A stretch of 44,481 bases of DNA. Origin: Actinacidiphila oryziradicis (GTDB lineage Bacteria > Actinomycetota > Actinomycetes > Streptomycetales > Streptomycetaceae). The notes beneath the pieces are model-generated. The model was not told where the DNA came from and searched no databases. It was given only the letters and a program-made list of their open reading frames with translations. Positions 1 through 8,705 of the stretch are shown piece by piece. Every line of letters begins with the position of its first letter. Position 1 is the stretch's first letter. Where the stretch lies: contig NZ_SUMC01000066.1 of assembly GCF_005047355.1 (NCBI RefSeq), positions 1 to 44,481 on the forward strand. The letters run 5' to 3'. The position numbers and the translations under genes were made by a program.

Positions 1-635
1 CCGACCGCCGTGCCGGGCCGGGTGGCAGGGGCGATGGTGTTGCGTTCCTCGGTCTGCAGGACCGCGAACCAGCGGCCCCGCTCGAACCGCACCGTCACCG
101 ACACAATCCGCATTCCGCCTTCGGCGATCGCGTCCGCGAGGGGCTGGACGTCCTCATGGAGGCGGATCCGGCCGAGGCGGGGCAGGACGACATGCCGCCG
201 GTCATCGAGGCGGATGGTGCCGGTGGTGAACTTGCACGCCGGAGGAGCCTTCCGCTTCGACTTGAAACGGGGCCTGCCCATCCGGGCGCCCTTGCGCTCA
301 CCGCGCCGGGACTTGGCGTAGTTGTCGAACGCGGCGGCAGCGTTCGACAGGCCGGTGTTGTAGGCCTCCTTCGAGTTCTGCGCCCACCACTCCCGCAGGA
401 AGGGGTCGGTGTGTTTGGCCTCGTTGAACGCCTTCCGCAACGACGGCAGCGACCACGACCGCCACGGAACGCGCTCTGCCTCGGGGACGCCGTAGGTCTC
501 CTCCGCCGCGCGCTGCGACCAACTCGCCAGCACATGCCGCACTGCCCAGTTGTAGGCGACCCGCGCCGCCCCGCAATGCGAGGCCAGAGCCTGCAGGGCG
601 GACGCGCCTGGGTCCAGGGCGAGCCTGTGGCCCAC
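1..635 (-). CDS. tnpB: TnpB-type IS200/IS605 (or IS607) protein, N-terminal part, cut by window edge
   Basis: The frame reads leftward off position 1, so the catalytic RuvC part and zinc finger lie outside the window. What is visible is the N-terminal helical and wedge region typical of TnpB: an HCGAARVAYNWAV segment, then LRKAFNEAKHTDPFLREWW, then a GRPRFKSKRKAP basic patch, then a beta-rich stretch ending in VSVTVRFERGRWFAVLQTEE. The family encodes RNA-guided nucleases that travel with IS200/IS605 or IS607 elements. The start is uncertain: the frame is open from about 739, but the first ATG, GTG or TTG codon in it is the GTG at 635, which falls just before the conserved GHRLALDP. Whether the element is intact cannot be judged. 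Confidence 0.8.
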   Translation of the reverse strand, partial: MGHRLALDPGASALQALASHCGAARVAYNWAVRHVLASWSQRAAEETYGVPEAERVPWRSWSLPSLRKAFNEAKHTDPFLREWWAQNSKEAYNTGLSNAAAAFDNYAKSRRGERKGARMGRPRFKSKRKAPPACKFTTGTIRLDDRRHVVLPRLGRIRLHEDVQPLADAIAEGGMRIVSVTVRFERGRWFAVLQTEERNTIAPATRPGTAV

Positions 636-914
636 GACGTGGAAGCCGGGCCGCGCCTCGAACCCCCGCCGCTTCTTCTTCCCGCTCTCGGCAGGCTCCG
701 CCCCGCTCAGTTGTGACCGCTGTCGAGAGCGACGAGTTGGTCATCCGCCTCTGGCGTCCCGGCCAGCCGGTGGAGACCTTCCGACGCAAGTAATCCCGCC
801 GGCACCGGCGGGGATCGTCGCGGTCGAGGTCTCGGCACGGATCGTCCGCACAGAGCGTGAATCAGTCGCTCAATCCTTGGTGCGGCTGACCGCGCCATCT
901 CGCAAACTGCTGGT
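636..914. other. Intergenic region; possible transposon end
   Basis: No gene is supported here. A perfect 8-bp inverted repeat with a 2-base centre (CCCGCCGG-CA-CCGGCGGG) lies at 795-812. It sits upstream of the TnpB reading frame, where an IS200/IS605 element would end in a subterminal hairpin. With the rest of the element missing, this is only a guess. Confidence 0.35.
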
Positions 915-1427
915 ATGTCACCTCGCCGCACCGCTCAAACAGAGCCCTGGGAACATGCCAGCGACCCCGCCCTCGCCTACGCCATGGACCAACTCGACTG
1001 GTTGAGGCGTGCGAAGAGGCGAGCTCGTGTCTTCACGCAGGCGGGCGACTTCCTGACGCTGTTGAGCACCGCCGCGACCGTTGTTGTCTCCGCCTTGAGC
1101 GCACCGGCGGCGATCAGTGCATCCCTTGCCGCGGTCGCTTTGTTTCTGACGGGGTTTCGCCAGGCCTTCAATCCCAACGAGCGCTGGGTAACCGCAGGCG
1201 TCTCCTGGCTGGCCCTGCACCAGGCGGTCGTCCGCTACCGCTTGACGCCACAGGCCGCACGGGACGACGCTGCTCGACAGGCGCTCATCGACCGCACAGT
1301 CGAAATCTCGGCAGCAGAGAACCGGGCATGGGCTGAACAGCGCCGTGCCACTCAGCCGCTCCCGCCGGGCACCAGCCTGAACGACGCGCAGGCGGCGCCC
1401 GGCGCGACGTCCTCCCCCGGCTCCTGA
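915..1427 (+). CDS. DUF4231/SLATT-like two-helix membrane protein
   Basis: A 170-residue protein. An N-terminal charged helix (DQLDWLRRAKRRARVF) leads into two adjacent hydrophobic segments at about residues 43-82, separated only by SAPAA. After these comes the FNPNERWVTAGVSWLALHQAVVRYRL segment and a long polar helix. This layout is that of DUF4231 and the broader SLATT group, two-helix proteins predicted to act as membrane effectors beside nucleotide-sensing conflict systems. No SLOG, SMODS or TIR partner gene is visible beside it, so an immune role is not shown. The neighbour upstream is the TnpB fragment and the neighbour downstream is a small unknown gene on the same strand. Family placement is by pattern only. 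Confidence 0.6.
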   Translation: MSPRRTAQTEPWEHASDPALAYAMDQLDWLRRAKRRARVFTQAGDFLTLLSTAATVVVSALSAPAAISASLAAVALFLTGFRQAFNPNERWVTAGVSWLALHQAVVRYRLTPQAARDDAARQALIDRTVEISAAENRAWAEQRRATQPLPPGTSLNDAQAAPGATSSPGS

Positions 1428-1483
1428 TCGTTTTACTGTATGCTCTGGTGCTTTCGATGCCCGAAAGGAAGCAAAGGAAGTAG

Positions 1484-1711
1484 ATGCGAATCACCAGGCG
1501 GCTGGACGAAGGTCAGCGATGCCTCAACGAGCTCAACTGCCCTTCGGTATTCTCCGTGTCGACAGGGGACGTCGCTTTCATCGGCCGCACAGCATCACCT
1601 GAACTCCGAAACACCCTTCCTGTAGGTTCAGGGGTAGGAGACGGGGAAGAACTCGTGGTAGTGCCACGAGAGGTTCTGATCAGCGCTGGGTGGCACCCGC
1701 CCGTGGCCTGA
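1484..1711 (+). CDS. Small conserved protein of unknown function
   Basis: A 75-residue protein with a good ribosome binding site (AAGGAAG) seven or so bases before the ATG. The sequence begins MRITRRLDEGQRCLNELNC and contains SVFSVSTGDVAFIGR, then VVVPREVLISA. I recall similar short proteins of 70-80 residues in Streptomyces accessory regions, but I know no function. It has no membrane segment and no metal-binding motif. It follows the SLATT-like gene by 56 bases on the same strand, so the two could be co-transcribed. Confidence 0.6.
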   Translation: MRITRRLDEGQRCLNELNCPSVFSVSTGDVAFIGRTASPELRNTLPVGSGVGDGEELVVVPREVLISAGWHPPVA

Positions 1712-1749
1712 TACCCCCGGTCGTGGCCCGACGGTCACCCGCTGTCGGG

Positions 1750-2421
1750 CTACGCCTTCAGTGGCTGACGTAGGTAGGCAAGCTCAGCTACCTCGTAGAA
1801 CTTTCGCATCTGCCCCCCGTAAGGCGTCGTGCTGTTACGGGGGGCGCGAGTCTTTTCCCAGAACTCGCGGATCATCTCACTGCCGAAAATGTTGTGCAGA
1901 CTTTCTTCCACTTCCTCGTCGGTGAAGTAACCCAACTCATAGCACATGCAGTGATGCGAAATGATCAGATTGCAGTACATGTACTGCTTCCTGCGATCGT
2001 CTGATATGTCGCGGCCGTAGTTTGGCCAGCATGTCATCAAGAGCGGATCTTCTATTGCCATCTGCAACAGTTTAAGGTGCTGTCCTCGGACAGCCGCCTC
2101 GGCTGAGCGGTGCGTGCTCTTGTGTTGATTCAGGGCGTCTTCTCGCTGAAGAGAAAGCTCTACCCGCTGAGCCTCCAATACCTCGCGATGCATACGCGCT
2201 TCCTCGCCCTGCTGATGGAAAGTGCGAGCGATGTAGATGAGTACAACGACAGACGTGGCAGCGGCGGCGGCGCCGTAGGCTTGGCCTGCGTTTCCGTTCG
2301 CAGTGGATTGAATTTCAGGAAGGCTCGTCAAGGCGAAGGTGAGTCCAACTGATCCAACGCATGAGGCTGCTGTAATGACCGCCATGACGAAGATCTCTCG
2401 CGCGCGACTTGATCCTGTCAT
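1750..2421 (-). CDS. DUF6082-family membrane-anchored protein
   Basis: A 223-residue protein. Two hydrophobic segments lie near the N terminus (about residues 10-32 and 46-66). A coiled-coil-like stretch rich in E, Q and R follows (about 67-110). A C-terminal domain then contains LLQMAIEDPLLMTCWP, RRKQYMYCNLIISHHCMCYELGYF and EMIREFWEKTRA. This arrangement matches the DUF6082 family, which is common in Streptomyces and has no known function. The gene looks less GC-rich than its neighbours, with many A/T third positions, which fits recent acquisition. It stands alone on the minus strand. Confidence 0.7.
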   Translation of the reverse strand: MTGSSRAREIFVMAVITAASCVGSVGLTFALTSLPEIQSTANGNAGQAYGAAAAATSVVVLIYIARTFHQQGEEARMHREVLEAQRVELSLQREDALNQHKSTHRSAEAAVRGQHLKLLQMAIEDPLLMTCWPNYGRDISDDRRKQYMYCNLIISHHCMCYELGYFTDEEVEESLHNIFGSEMIREFWEKTRAPRNSTTPYGGQMRKFYEVAELAYLRQPLKA

Positions 2422-2784
2422 GGCGACCCCCGATCTGCCGGCGCGCTTCCACGCGTCTGAGTCCTAGGATCCCCTGGAAAATTCACCCAAAACGGCTCAT
2501 CGGAAGCATGGGTAGGGTGAGGGGGAGCACGGCCTGCACATGGGGGGCATAGCCCTGTCGACTTAGCCTGAAACGTGGCAAGGAGGGCGCATGCCGTCAT
2601 TGAGACACGCGAAGAACTAAGGCCTCATACAGTACCAACCACCAACCGGGACAGCGACGACACGTTGGTCGCATCCGAGTGATGGAGCGGGACCCAGGCG
2701 GTGAAACCTTACCGATGCAGTCATGAGCGTTGATCGGTGCAGCTGCCGTCAGCGATGTGAGCCTTCGAAGATGGGACAGATGCC
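2422..2784. other. Intergenic region, 363 bases, no gene seen
   Basis: This gap separates two divergently transcribed genes and must hold both promoters. I find no convincing reading frame, no long inverted repeat and no clear promoter boxes. The stretch around 2480-2560 is less GC-rich than the surroundings. Confidence 0.4.
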
Positions 2785-3231
2785 ATGCCTCTAAAAGGTG
2801 AGTACGAGCCGAGCCCGGAGCGTTGGGTGCGCGATCAGGTCGAGCTGTTCGAGAGCTCCGGGGGTACCGAGGGCACGACGTTGCGGGGCCTGCCGGTCAT
2901 CATCCTGACGACTCGAGGCGCGAAGAGCGGCAAGATCCGCAAGACTCCGCTCATGCGGGTGGAGCACGAGGGCACCTACGCTGCCGTCGCCTCGCTGGGC
3001 GGCGCCCCCAAGCACCCGGTCTGGTACCACAACATCGTGGCCGACCCCCAGGCGGAACTACAGGATGGCCCGGTGCGCCAGGACATGACGGCCCGTGAGG
3101 TCACCGGAGAAGAGAAGGCCCTGTGGTGGGGGCGCGCGGTCGAGGCGTATCCCGACTATGCCGATTACCAGGAGAAAACAGACCGCGAGATCCCTGTCTT
3201 CGTCCTGGAACCGACAGCCAAGGATCACTGA
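2785..3231 (+). CDS. Nitroreductase/deazaflavin (F420)-dependent oxidoreductase, DDN-like
   Basis: A 148-residue protein of the split-barrel DDN family. The core motif LTTRGAKSGKIRKTPLMRVEHEG is at about residues 52-74, and ASLGGAPKHPVWYHNIVADP follows at about 82-100. These are the segments that bind the phosphate tail and deazaflavin ring of coenzyme F420 in Ddn and related quinone reductases. Length matches the family. Streptomyces makes F420, so such an enzyme is plausible as a quinone or nitro-compound reductase. The substrate cannot be predicted. It stands alone on the plus strand, with a GNAT remnant converging on it from downstream. Confidence 0.85.
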   Translation: MPLKGEYEPSPERWVRDQVELFESSGGTEGTTLRGLPVIILTTRGAKSGKIRKTPLMRVEHEGTYAAVASLGGAPKHPVWYHNIVADPQAELQDGPVRQDMTAREVTGEEKALWWGRAVEAYPDYADYQEKTDREIPVFVLEPTAKDH

Positions 3232-3342
3232 CCATACGACGGAACGCGCCGTCGGGGGCGTTCGTTTTTGACCCGGCACTGGCGGTCCGGACCGACTGAG
3301 AGGGGTGAACAACGGCACTGACAACAGAGAGGACACGCCCCC

Positions 3343-3777
3343 TCAGCCGCCCGGCCGACGCGCAGCGACATGCACGTGGAACGAGGTCCATACGTCGGGC
3401 GGCAGGCTGGGCCGGCCTGGTACTGGTCTGCGTTCCTCGGTCCATGCCTCACCGGCAATCTCGGTGGCGAGGCAACGCCAGAAGCGCACCGCGGCCGCGT
3501 TGTCGTCCTGAAAGGCGACTTCCCAAGGACCCGGGTACTTGGCAACCACCTCCTGGACGGCGCTCAGCCCGATCCCGGTCCTGCGCGCCCCGCGCACCAC
3601 GAAGAAGCTGTTCAGTACACGCGTCTGTCCGGCCAGGCCGCGGACGAGAGCAAATCCGACCGGCCGCTCGCCGCTCATCAGCAGGTACGGCGCCCAGTCC
3701 GCGTCATTGAATGCCGCCTGGAGCCGTTCGCTCCGGAACGTCCCGTCCGGGCCCCCTGCCCCGCCGACGGCGGTCGT
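3343..3777 (-). pseudogene. GNAT acetyltransferase remnant lacking its N-terminus
   Basis: The frame directly after the TPR gene's stop codon continues without a break and encodes most of a GNAT fold: DGTFRSERLQAAFNDADW, YLLMSGERPVGFALVRGL, VVRGARRTGIGLSAVQEV with the acetyl-CoA loop, VAFQDDNAAAVRFWR, then EERRPVPGRPSLPPDVW. Intact relatives have some 35-45 residues before this point. Here there is only TTAVGGAGGP after the upstream TGA, and no ATG, GTG or TTG before the ATG at 3678, which is already inside the fold. I read it as a 5'-truncated gene. It shares its frame with the TPR gene, so readthrough of one TGA would append it to that protein. Confidence 0.7.
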
Positions 3778-6729
3778 TCATCCCGGACGGCGGGAGGCGA
3801 ATTCGTCGCGCAGATTCGCGAGGACTTTCGCCGCCTGCTGGAGGCCGGCGGCCTCACACCGGCTGACCGCCGCGTCGAGCCTGGCCGTCGCCGCCTGTGG
3901 CGAGCGCAGTCCGTTGGCCTCGATCAGCGCGGCGACGCGGACTGCCTCGGCACGGGGGGTCTCGCCCCGCGGGCCGCCTTCCTCGTAGGCGGAGACGGCG
4001 CGCTCCATCTCGGCGAGTGCGTCGGCGAAGCGCTCGGCTCCGGCGAGAGTGCGGGCACGCCGGTAGTGGGTGGCTCCGGCCTGGTACCAGTGGACGAAGT
4101 CGTCGGCCTCCTCATCGACGCAGGCGCGGAGTTCGTCGGCTTCGGTGAGATGCCCGAGGGCCGCATCGAGGCCGTCGGCTCCTTCGGAGGCCATGGTGAG
4201 GGCCGCGAACTCGCGCATCATGTCGGCGACCCGGCTCGGGTTGGGGGACTTGCGGTGCGAGACCACAGCGCGCTCGTACGCGGCGCGGGCGGCGTCCCAG
4301 CGGTCCGCCCGCGCCAGCGCGACAGCGGCTTCGCAAGCGACCAGAGTATGCGTGCCCTGTTCCTCCCAGGCCGCGACGGTGTCGGCCAGACGCAGGAACT
4401 GCTCGGCGGAGGCCCGGTGCTCCTCCAGGTCCCGCAGGCCTCGTGCCAGGCTGAGCCGGATCTGGGCGAGGAGCCGCTCGTCGACAGCGGCCGAGGCGTC
4501 GTCCAGGACCAGGGACTCCAGGATCGCGACGGCGTCGGCTTCCCGCCCGGAACGCCCGAGGACGTCGGCGAGCTGGAGCCGGGTCTCCGCGGCTGCGTTG
4601 TCATCGGCCTCCCTGTCGAACCGTGAGGCCGCCTCGGACAGGTACCGGACCGCGCCGGGCAGGTCACCGGCGTGGGAGGAGGCGTGGCCCAGCAGCATGT
4701 AGGTGCGCGCCACGGGGAACGAGGTGTCCTCGAACCGGGTCGCTCCGGCGAGCGCCTGCTGCAAGGACGCCACAGCCTCCTCGGGCTTGTCCTGCTGGAG
4801 GAGGATCTGCCCCAGCTGCGCTTCCAGCCGCGGCGCCCGCCACGGTCTGCCGTTCGCCTCGAGGATGTCCAGAGCGGTCCGCAACTCCGCGACGGCCTCG
4901 TCGGGGCTGCCGGTACGAACCGCGATATCGGCGGTATACATGCGCACGCCGACCGCCTGGTGGGGAGTCTCCAGCCGGGCTGCCTCGGACAGCACAGCCC
5001 CTGTCAGGGACTCGAACCTCTCACGGGTCGCCGTGGAGAGGTCCGGCAGTTCTGCCGCGGCCTCGGAATGCGCTGCGAAGGCCCGGCACTGCAGCACCGT
5101 GAGGTACTTCTCCGGGGCACCGGCTGCGCCCGCTTCGGCTGCGCCCGCGTCAGCGGTTCCGGCGGCCAGCAGTTCTTCCGCGTCGCGCAGAGCGGCGTCG
5201 AGATCGGACCACGACGGGGAGCTGTCGGTGGCCGGGCGGTCGGTTCCCTGTCCGGACCGCCAGGCGACCGTGGCCATGCGGGCCCGGGCCGCGACGGCGT
5301 GCCAGGGCAGGCCGGCATCCCGTTCGAACAGCTCGGCCGCTTCGGCCATGGCGGCGTTGCCGTCCGCCCAGCGCTCCTCCTCGTATGCGGCAAAGGCGCG
5401 CTGCTCGGCCAGTTCGGCCCGCAGCCGGGCCTCCGGGCCCAGTTCGGGATCGTGGACGTGGTCGTCGGCGGCCACGCGTTCGGCGATCCGCTCCCATAGA
5501 ACGGTGTCGCCGGGATGGCCGTCGGCCGCCAGCTGCCGGGCCTGGGTCACCAGCGTCGCGAAGTCCTCGGGTATGTCCCGCGAGGCGGCCGGCGCGGGCG
5601 CGGACGCGGCGGGGACGGCGGCGGTCGAGGTCCGCAGGCCCAGGGGCAGGGGCTCGGCGAGCAGTGGGGGGTGGGCCGTGCGGAGGCGGCGCCGGTCACC
5701 GACCGCGGTGGTGCCGTTTCGCGCGTCAAAGGCCGCGGCCAGGGCGTCCGCCTCGCCGCTGACGTGGGCCAGCAGGGTCTCGGCCGTCCAGTTCCGCCCG
5801 AGCGGCCCGGCGACGGCTGTGGTGGCGTATCCGTCCTCGACCAGGCGGCTCAGCAGTACCTGGACACCGGTGAGGAAACCCAGGAGGGAGAACGGAGCAC
5901 CGGTGGCGTCGAACAATGTCCGGTTCTCCGCGAGAATCTCCAGCCCCCGGCCCTCGTTCCGCGACAGCGCGCAGAACTCGAGGTGCAGGCCCACCTCTTC
6001 GGCCATTCCGGCCTTGCCCCGGGCGAAACGGTAGCCGACCAGGTGGTGCGAGCGGGCCTCGTCGGTGCGGCCGAGGCGCAGCAGCGGCAGCAGCGCATGC
6101 GCCTGGCTGACGTAGGGCTCCTCCGAACACCCCTGCCCGCCGCTGAGGACCGGCCGCCAGATGTCCAGCGCACGCTGTTCGTCGCCGGAACGGAGGTGGT
6201 GCAGTGCCCGGTGCCGTGTCTCGCAGGCCTCGCAGTCGCTCAGTTCTTCGCGGGGCCGGGTCACCCACAGGTCGTAGGCCGCCAGGTGGTCGGATCCGGT
6301 GTGTGCGGCGACCCGGTGGCGCATGGCGGCCACCGGCTGCATCCCGTGTCCCGCGTCGCGGTAGCGGTCCCGCATCTGGTCCGTCCACCCCCGGATCGCG
6401 GTCAGGGAGATGTCGGGGACTTGGAGCAGCGACGTCGTCACCCACTTGAAACGCCAGAGGACCTGGCGGGCCTCCCTTTCGCTGAAGGCGCCGGGCTTGC
6501 TGTCCCTCAGCTTCAGAACGCGGGCGAAGACGACTGGTGATTTGCGGTGCTCGCCGGTGTACTCGTACGCGGACATCAGCTCCAGCAGCGCCGTCACCAG
6601 GACGTCGGGCTCCTCGAACTGCTCTGCGGCATCGACCAGTTCTTCGGCTGTCACGGTGCGGTGCAGGCCGTAGGGCCGCTCGTTGTTCTCGCGCAGCGCC
6701 TCGAAGACGGCTTCCGGGGTCTCCAGCAT
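3778..6729 (-). CDS. Large TPR-repeat protein partnered with an Hsp90-like ATPase
   Basis: A 983-residue, almost entirely helical protein. The first 330 residues resemble an array of degenerate TPR-like helix pairs (for example LVTALLELMSAYEYTGEHRKS and ALLPLLRLGRTDEARSHHLVGYRFA). A low-complexity Pro/Ala linker follows at about 365-385. A second TPR array then runs to the end, with repeats such as LEAQLGQILLQQDKPEEAVASLQQAL and TYMLLGHASSHAGDLPGAVRYL. No enzymatic domain is visible. Its ATG comes straight after the TAA of the Hsp90-like gene (TAAATG), with AAGGAG as ribosome binding site, so the two form one operon. I recall this Hsp90-like/TPR pair as recurrent in Streptomyces, with the TPR protein a likely partner or cochaperone. 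Its partner is broken here, so its own role may be lost. Confidence 0.8.
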   Translation of the reverse strand: MLETPEAVFEALRENNERPYGLHRTVTAEELVDAAEQFEEPDVLVTALLELMSAYEYTGEHRKSPVVFARVLKLRDSKPGAFSEREARQVLWRFKWVTTSLLQVPDISLTAIRGWTDQMRDRYRDAGHGMQPVAAMRHRVAAHTGSDHLAAYDLWVTRPREELSDCEACETRHRALHHLRSGDEQRALDIWRPVLSGGQGCSEEPYVSQAHALLPLLRLGRTDEARSHHLVGYRFARGKAGMAEEVGLHLEFCALSRNEGRGLEILAENRTLFDATGAPFSLLGFLTGVQVLLSRLVEDGYATTAVAGPLGRNWTAETLLAHVSGEADALAAAFDARNGTTAVGDRRRLRTAHPPLLAEPLPLGLRTSTAAVPAASAPAPAASRDIPEDFATLVTQARQLAADGHPGDTVLWERIAERVAADDHVHDPELGPEARLRAELAEQRAFAAYEEERWADGNAAMAEAAELFERDAGLPWHAVAARARMATVAWRSGQGTDRPATDSSPSWSDLDAALRDAEELLAAGTADAGAAEAGAAGAPEKYLTVLQCRAFAAHSEAAAELPDLSTATRERFESLTGAVLSEAARLETPHQAVGVRMYTADIAVRTGSPDEAVAELRTALDILEANGRPWRAPRLEAQLGQILLQQDKPEEAVASLQQALAGATRFEDTSFPVARTYMLLGHASSHAGDLPGAVRYLSEAASRFDREADDNAAAETRLQLADVLGRSGREADAVAILESLVLDDASAAVDERLLAQIRLSLARGLRDLEEHRASAEQFLRLADTVAAWEEQGTHTLVACEAAVALARADRWDAARAAYERAVVSHRKSPNPSRVADMMREFAALTMASEGADGLDAALGHLTEADELRACVDEEADDFVHWYQAGATHYRRARTLAGAERFADALAEMERAVSAYEEGGPRGETPRAEAVRVAALIEANGLRSPQAATARLDAAVSRCEAAGLQQAAKVLANLRDEFASRRPG

Positions 6730-7552
6730 TTACGGCTCCTTCCGGGGCTCGGGCGCGGCGCCCTGGTCATGCATGGCGTGGGTGAGCAGGCCGATGAAGG
6801 CCCGGTTGAGCAGCGCGCTCTCGGCGGCCCGAAGCGGACGGCGCGTCATCAGAAGGGCTTGCCCGTACAGCGCCTCGACGGCGGTGACGGCCAGTCCGCG
6901 TTCGGTGATCGTCGCGGCGCGGCGCACGAGTGGGTTGAGGTGGTTGAGGACCAGCTGTGCCCGGGGCGCTTCGGCCCGCAGCGAGCCGAGGATCTCGGCC
7001 CACAGCCCGTCGCTTCCCTCGGCCAGATCCGCCCGGGTCCGCTCGTGGCGGGCCTCCCGGTTGTCCAGCAGCAGCGCGGGGGCGGTGACGGGGTGGAAAG
7101 TGCGCAGGACGACATCGCAGTCGTACTCGCCGATCACCTCGCGCGCGATCGTGAGGAACGCGGCCGCGGCCAGTTCCGCGGACGGGTCGACCGAATCCAG
7201 ATGCGCGGTGACCGTGGCGGGGTCCAGGTCGGTGACGGCGGTGCCGGGCCGGATCTCGGGCAGCCGGTGCACCAGGTCCCGGTCATAGGTGGATGGTGGC
7301 CAGGAAGGTGTGCACATCGGCCTCGGACAGACCGATGCCGGTGTCGGTCACGGTGAGCGTGTCCCCGGTACGGACCGTGATGGTGGCGGGAGTGCCGGGG
7401 AACCGGACCTGCCGCGCGGTGATCGCATCCGTGGCGTTCTGCAGCAGCTCGCGCAGATAGACGCGGGGGCTGGAATAGAGGTGGTGGGACAACAGGTCCA
7501 CCAGGCCTCGCAGATCGACCTGGAAAGTGTGGGCTGTCTCGGACTGGGGCAC
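6730..7552 (-). pseudogene. Hsp90-family ATPase with large internal deletion and frameshift
   Basis: Two pieces of one gene are joined in different frames. The first piece starts at a GTG at 7552, with GAGG upstream, and gives the start of the GHKL ATPase domain. It includes LSHHLYSSPRVYLRELLQ with NATDAI (the ATP-binding E, N and D residues) and DTGIGLSEADVHTFLATI. It then hits TGA at 7283-7285. The second piece, in another frame, begins YDRDLVHRLPEIRPGTAV and runs to a normal C terminus at 6730. Family members are around 600 residues, and these pieces total under 290. The lid, the second glycine motif and most of the middle domain are therefore gone. The join lies within about 10 bases of 7290. 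No functional ATPase is expected. Confidence 0.85.
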
Positions 7553-7637
7553 CTGATGGGCTTCCTCGGTGAGCGGCGAACGTCGGTGAACGCTGGCGAA
7601 TGTCTGGGCTGGACAGGGACCGGGGCGTGCGGCTGAT

Positions 7638-8591
7638 TCAGCCGCCGACCGCGTCACGCCACGTGCGGAACGGCTTCACCGGATCCGCGCCGTTGATGTA
7701 CTGCCACGGGAACTCCGTGACGCGCCCGTCGATGGCGTTGAAGAGCTCCGCCGCAGCCTTCTTCTCACCCGCCAGCGAGAAGGCCATGGCGAAGGAGTTG
7801 TACGTGTTGAGCCAGCCGCGCGGGCGGCCATGGGTGGGGTGGCGGATGGACCGGTCCGCGGCCTCGTGCAGTTCCGCGACGACGTCGGCCCGGCGGATGT
7901 ACTTCGCGTCCTCACCCGGCTCGAGTTCGCCCCACTGCTCCAGGTGCGCGATGGCGACGAGTTCGCCGAGCGCGCTGCCCTGGGAAGCGTTCAGCATGGA
8001 CGTGCGGGCGAAGGCGTGCATCTCCTCGTGCGAGCCGCTCCACTTGGCGCACACCTGCTGCAACTGCTGCTGATGGGCGCCCAGATGCTCGGGGCAGCGC
8101 TTGACCGCCGCCTCGAAACGGAGCCGGGAGATATCCTGCCCGACCTCCAGTCCGCGCCCGGACATCTGCAGGAAGTACCACGGCGCGACCCAGTCCGGTT
8201 CGCGCTCCGCCACCTCGTACAACTGCTCCTCGGCGACGCGCAACCGCTCGTGGAAGGTCTGGAACTGCTCCCGGGAGACATTCGTCGCCCGCGCCCTGGT
8301 CCGCGCCTCCCACGCCCAGCTGACCCGGCGTGCGCCCGAGACCAGCAGCGCGAGCGCCGAGTCCGGCTCCGCCGCGATCACCGCCGGGATCCACTCCTCG
8401 ATCCCGGCCGTTTTGGCGGCGTGCGCCAGCAACCAGGTCCGCTCCTGCCCCTCGGGTACGGCGGACAACCGCTCCCGCATCGCGGACCAGTCCCGCCCCC
8501 CGGCGGCGGCGCGCAGCCGCGCCAGATCCGGGTCCCAGTAGTCCGGATCCGTCCTCGGAGCGGATCTGGAAAAACGCCCGAACAACCTCAT
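7638..8591 (-). CDS. Conserved helical protein of unknown function beside the Hsp90-like operon
   Basis: A 317-residue protein from the ATG at 8591, preceded by GAGGG; an in-frame start further upstream has no such support. The sequence is soluble and helical, with a basic N-terminal MRLFGRFSRSAPR and repeats of helix pairs (PEGQERTWLLAHAAKTAGIEEW, AEEQLYEVAEREPDWVAPWY, CPEHLGAHQQQLQQV). A conserved-looking C-terminal block is RRADVVAELHEAADRSI to WLNTYNSFAMAFSLAGEKKAAAELFNAIDG. This resembles a TPR-like or DUF4034-like fold, but I cannot name the family. It lies 85 bases upstream of the broken Hsp90-like gene on the same strand and may belong to the same functional group. Confidence 0.65.
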   Translation of the reverse strand: MRLFGRFSRSAPRTDPDYWDPDLARLRAAAGGRDWSAMRERLSAVPEGQERTWLLAHAAKTAGIEEWIPAVIAAEPDSALALLVSGARRVSWAWEARTRARATNVSREQFQTFHERLRVAEEQLYEVAEREPDWVAPWYFLQMSGRGLEVGQDISRLRFEAAVKRCPEHLGAHQQQLQQVCAKWSGSHEEMHAFARTSMLNASQGSALGELVAIAHLEQWGELEPGEDAKYIRRADVVAELHEAADRSIRHPTHGRPRGWLNTYNSFAMAFSLAGEKKAAAELFNAIDGRVTEFPWQYINGADPVKPFRTWRDAVGG

Positions 8592-8705
8592 GACGGCCCC
8601 CTCGTGCCTCTTACGTCGTGCCCCACGGCAACATGGCACGGCCGCAGATCACCGTCCCCTAGGAAGTGATTATCATGCCGGGCCGACAGGGCGGTCGCGA
8701 GGTGT

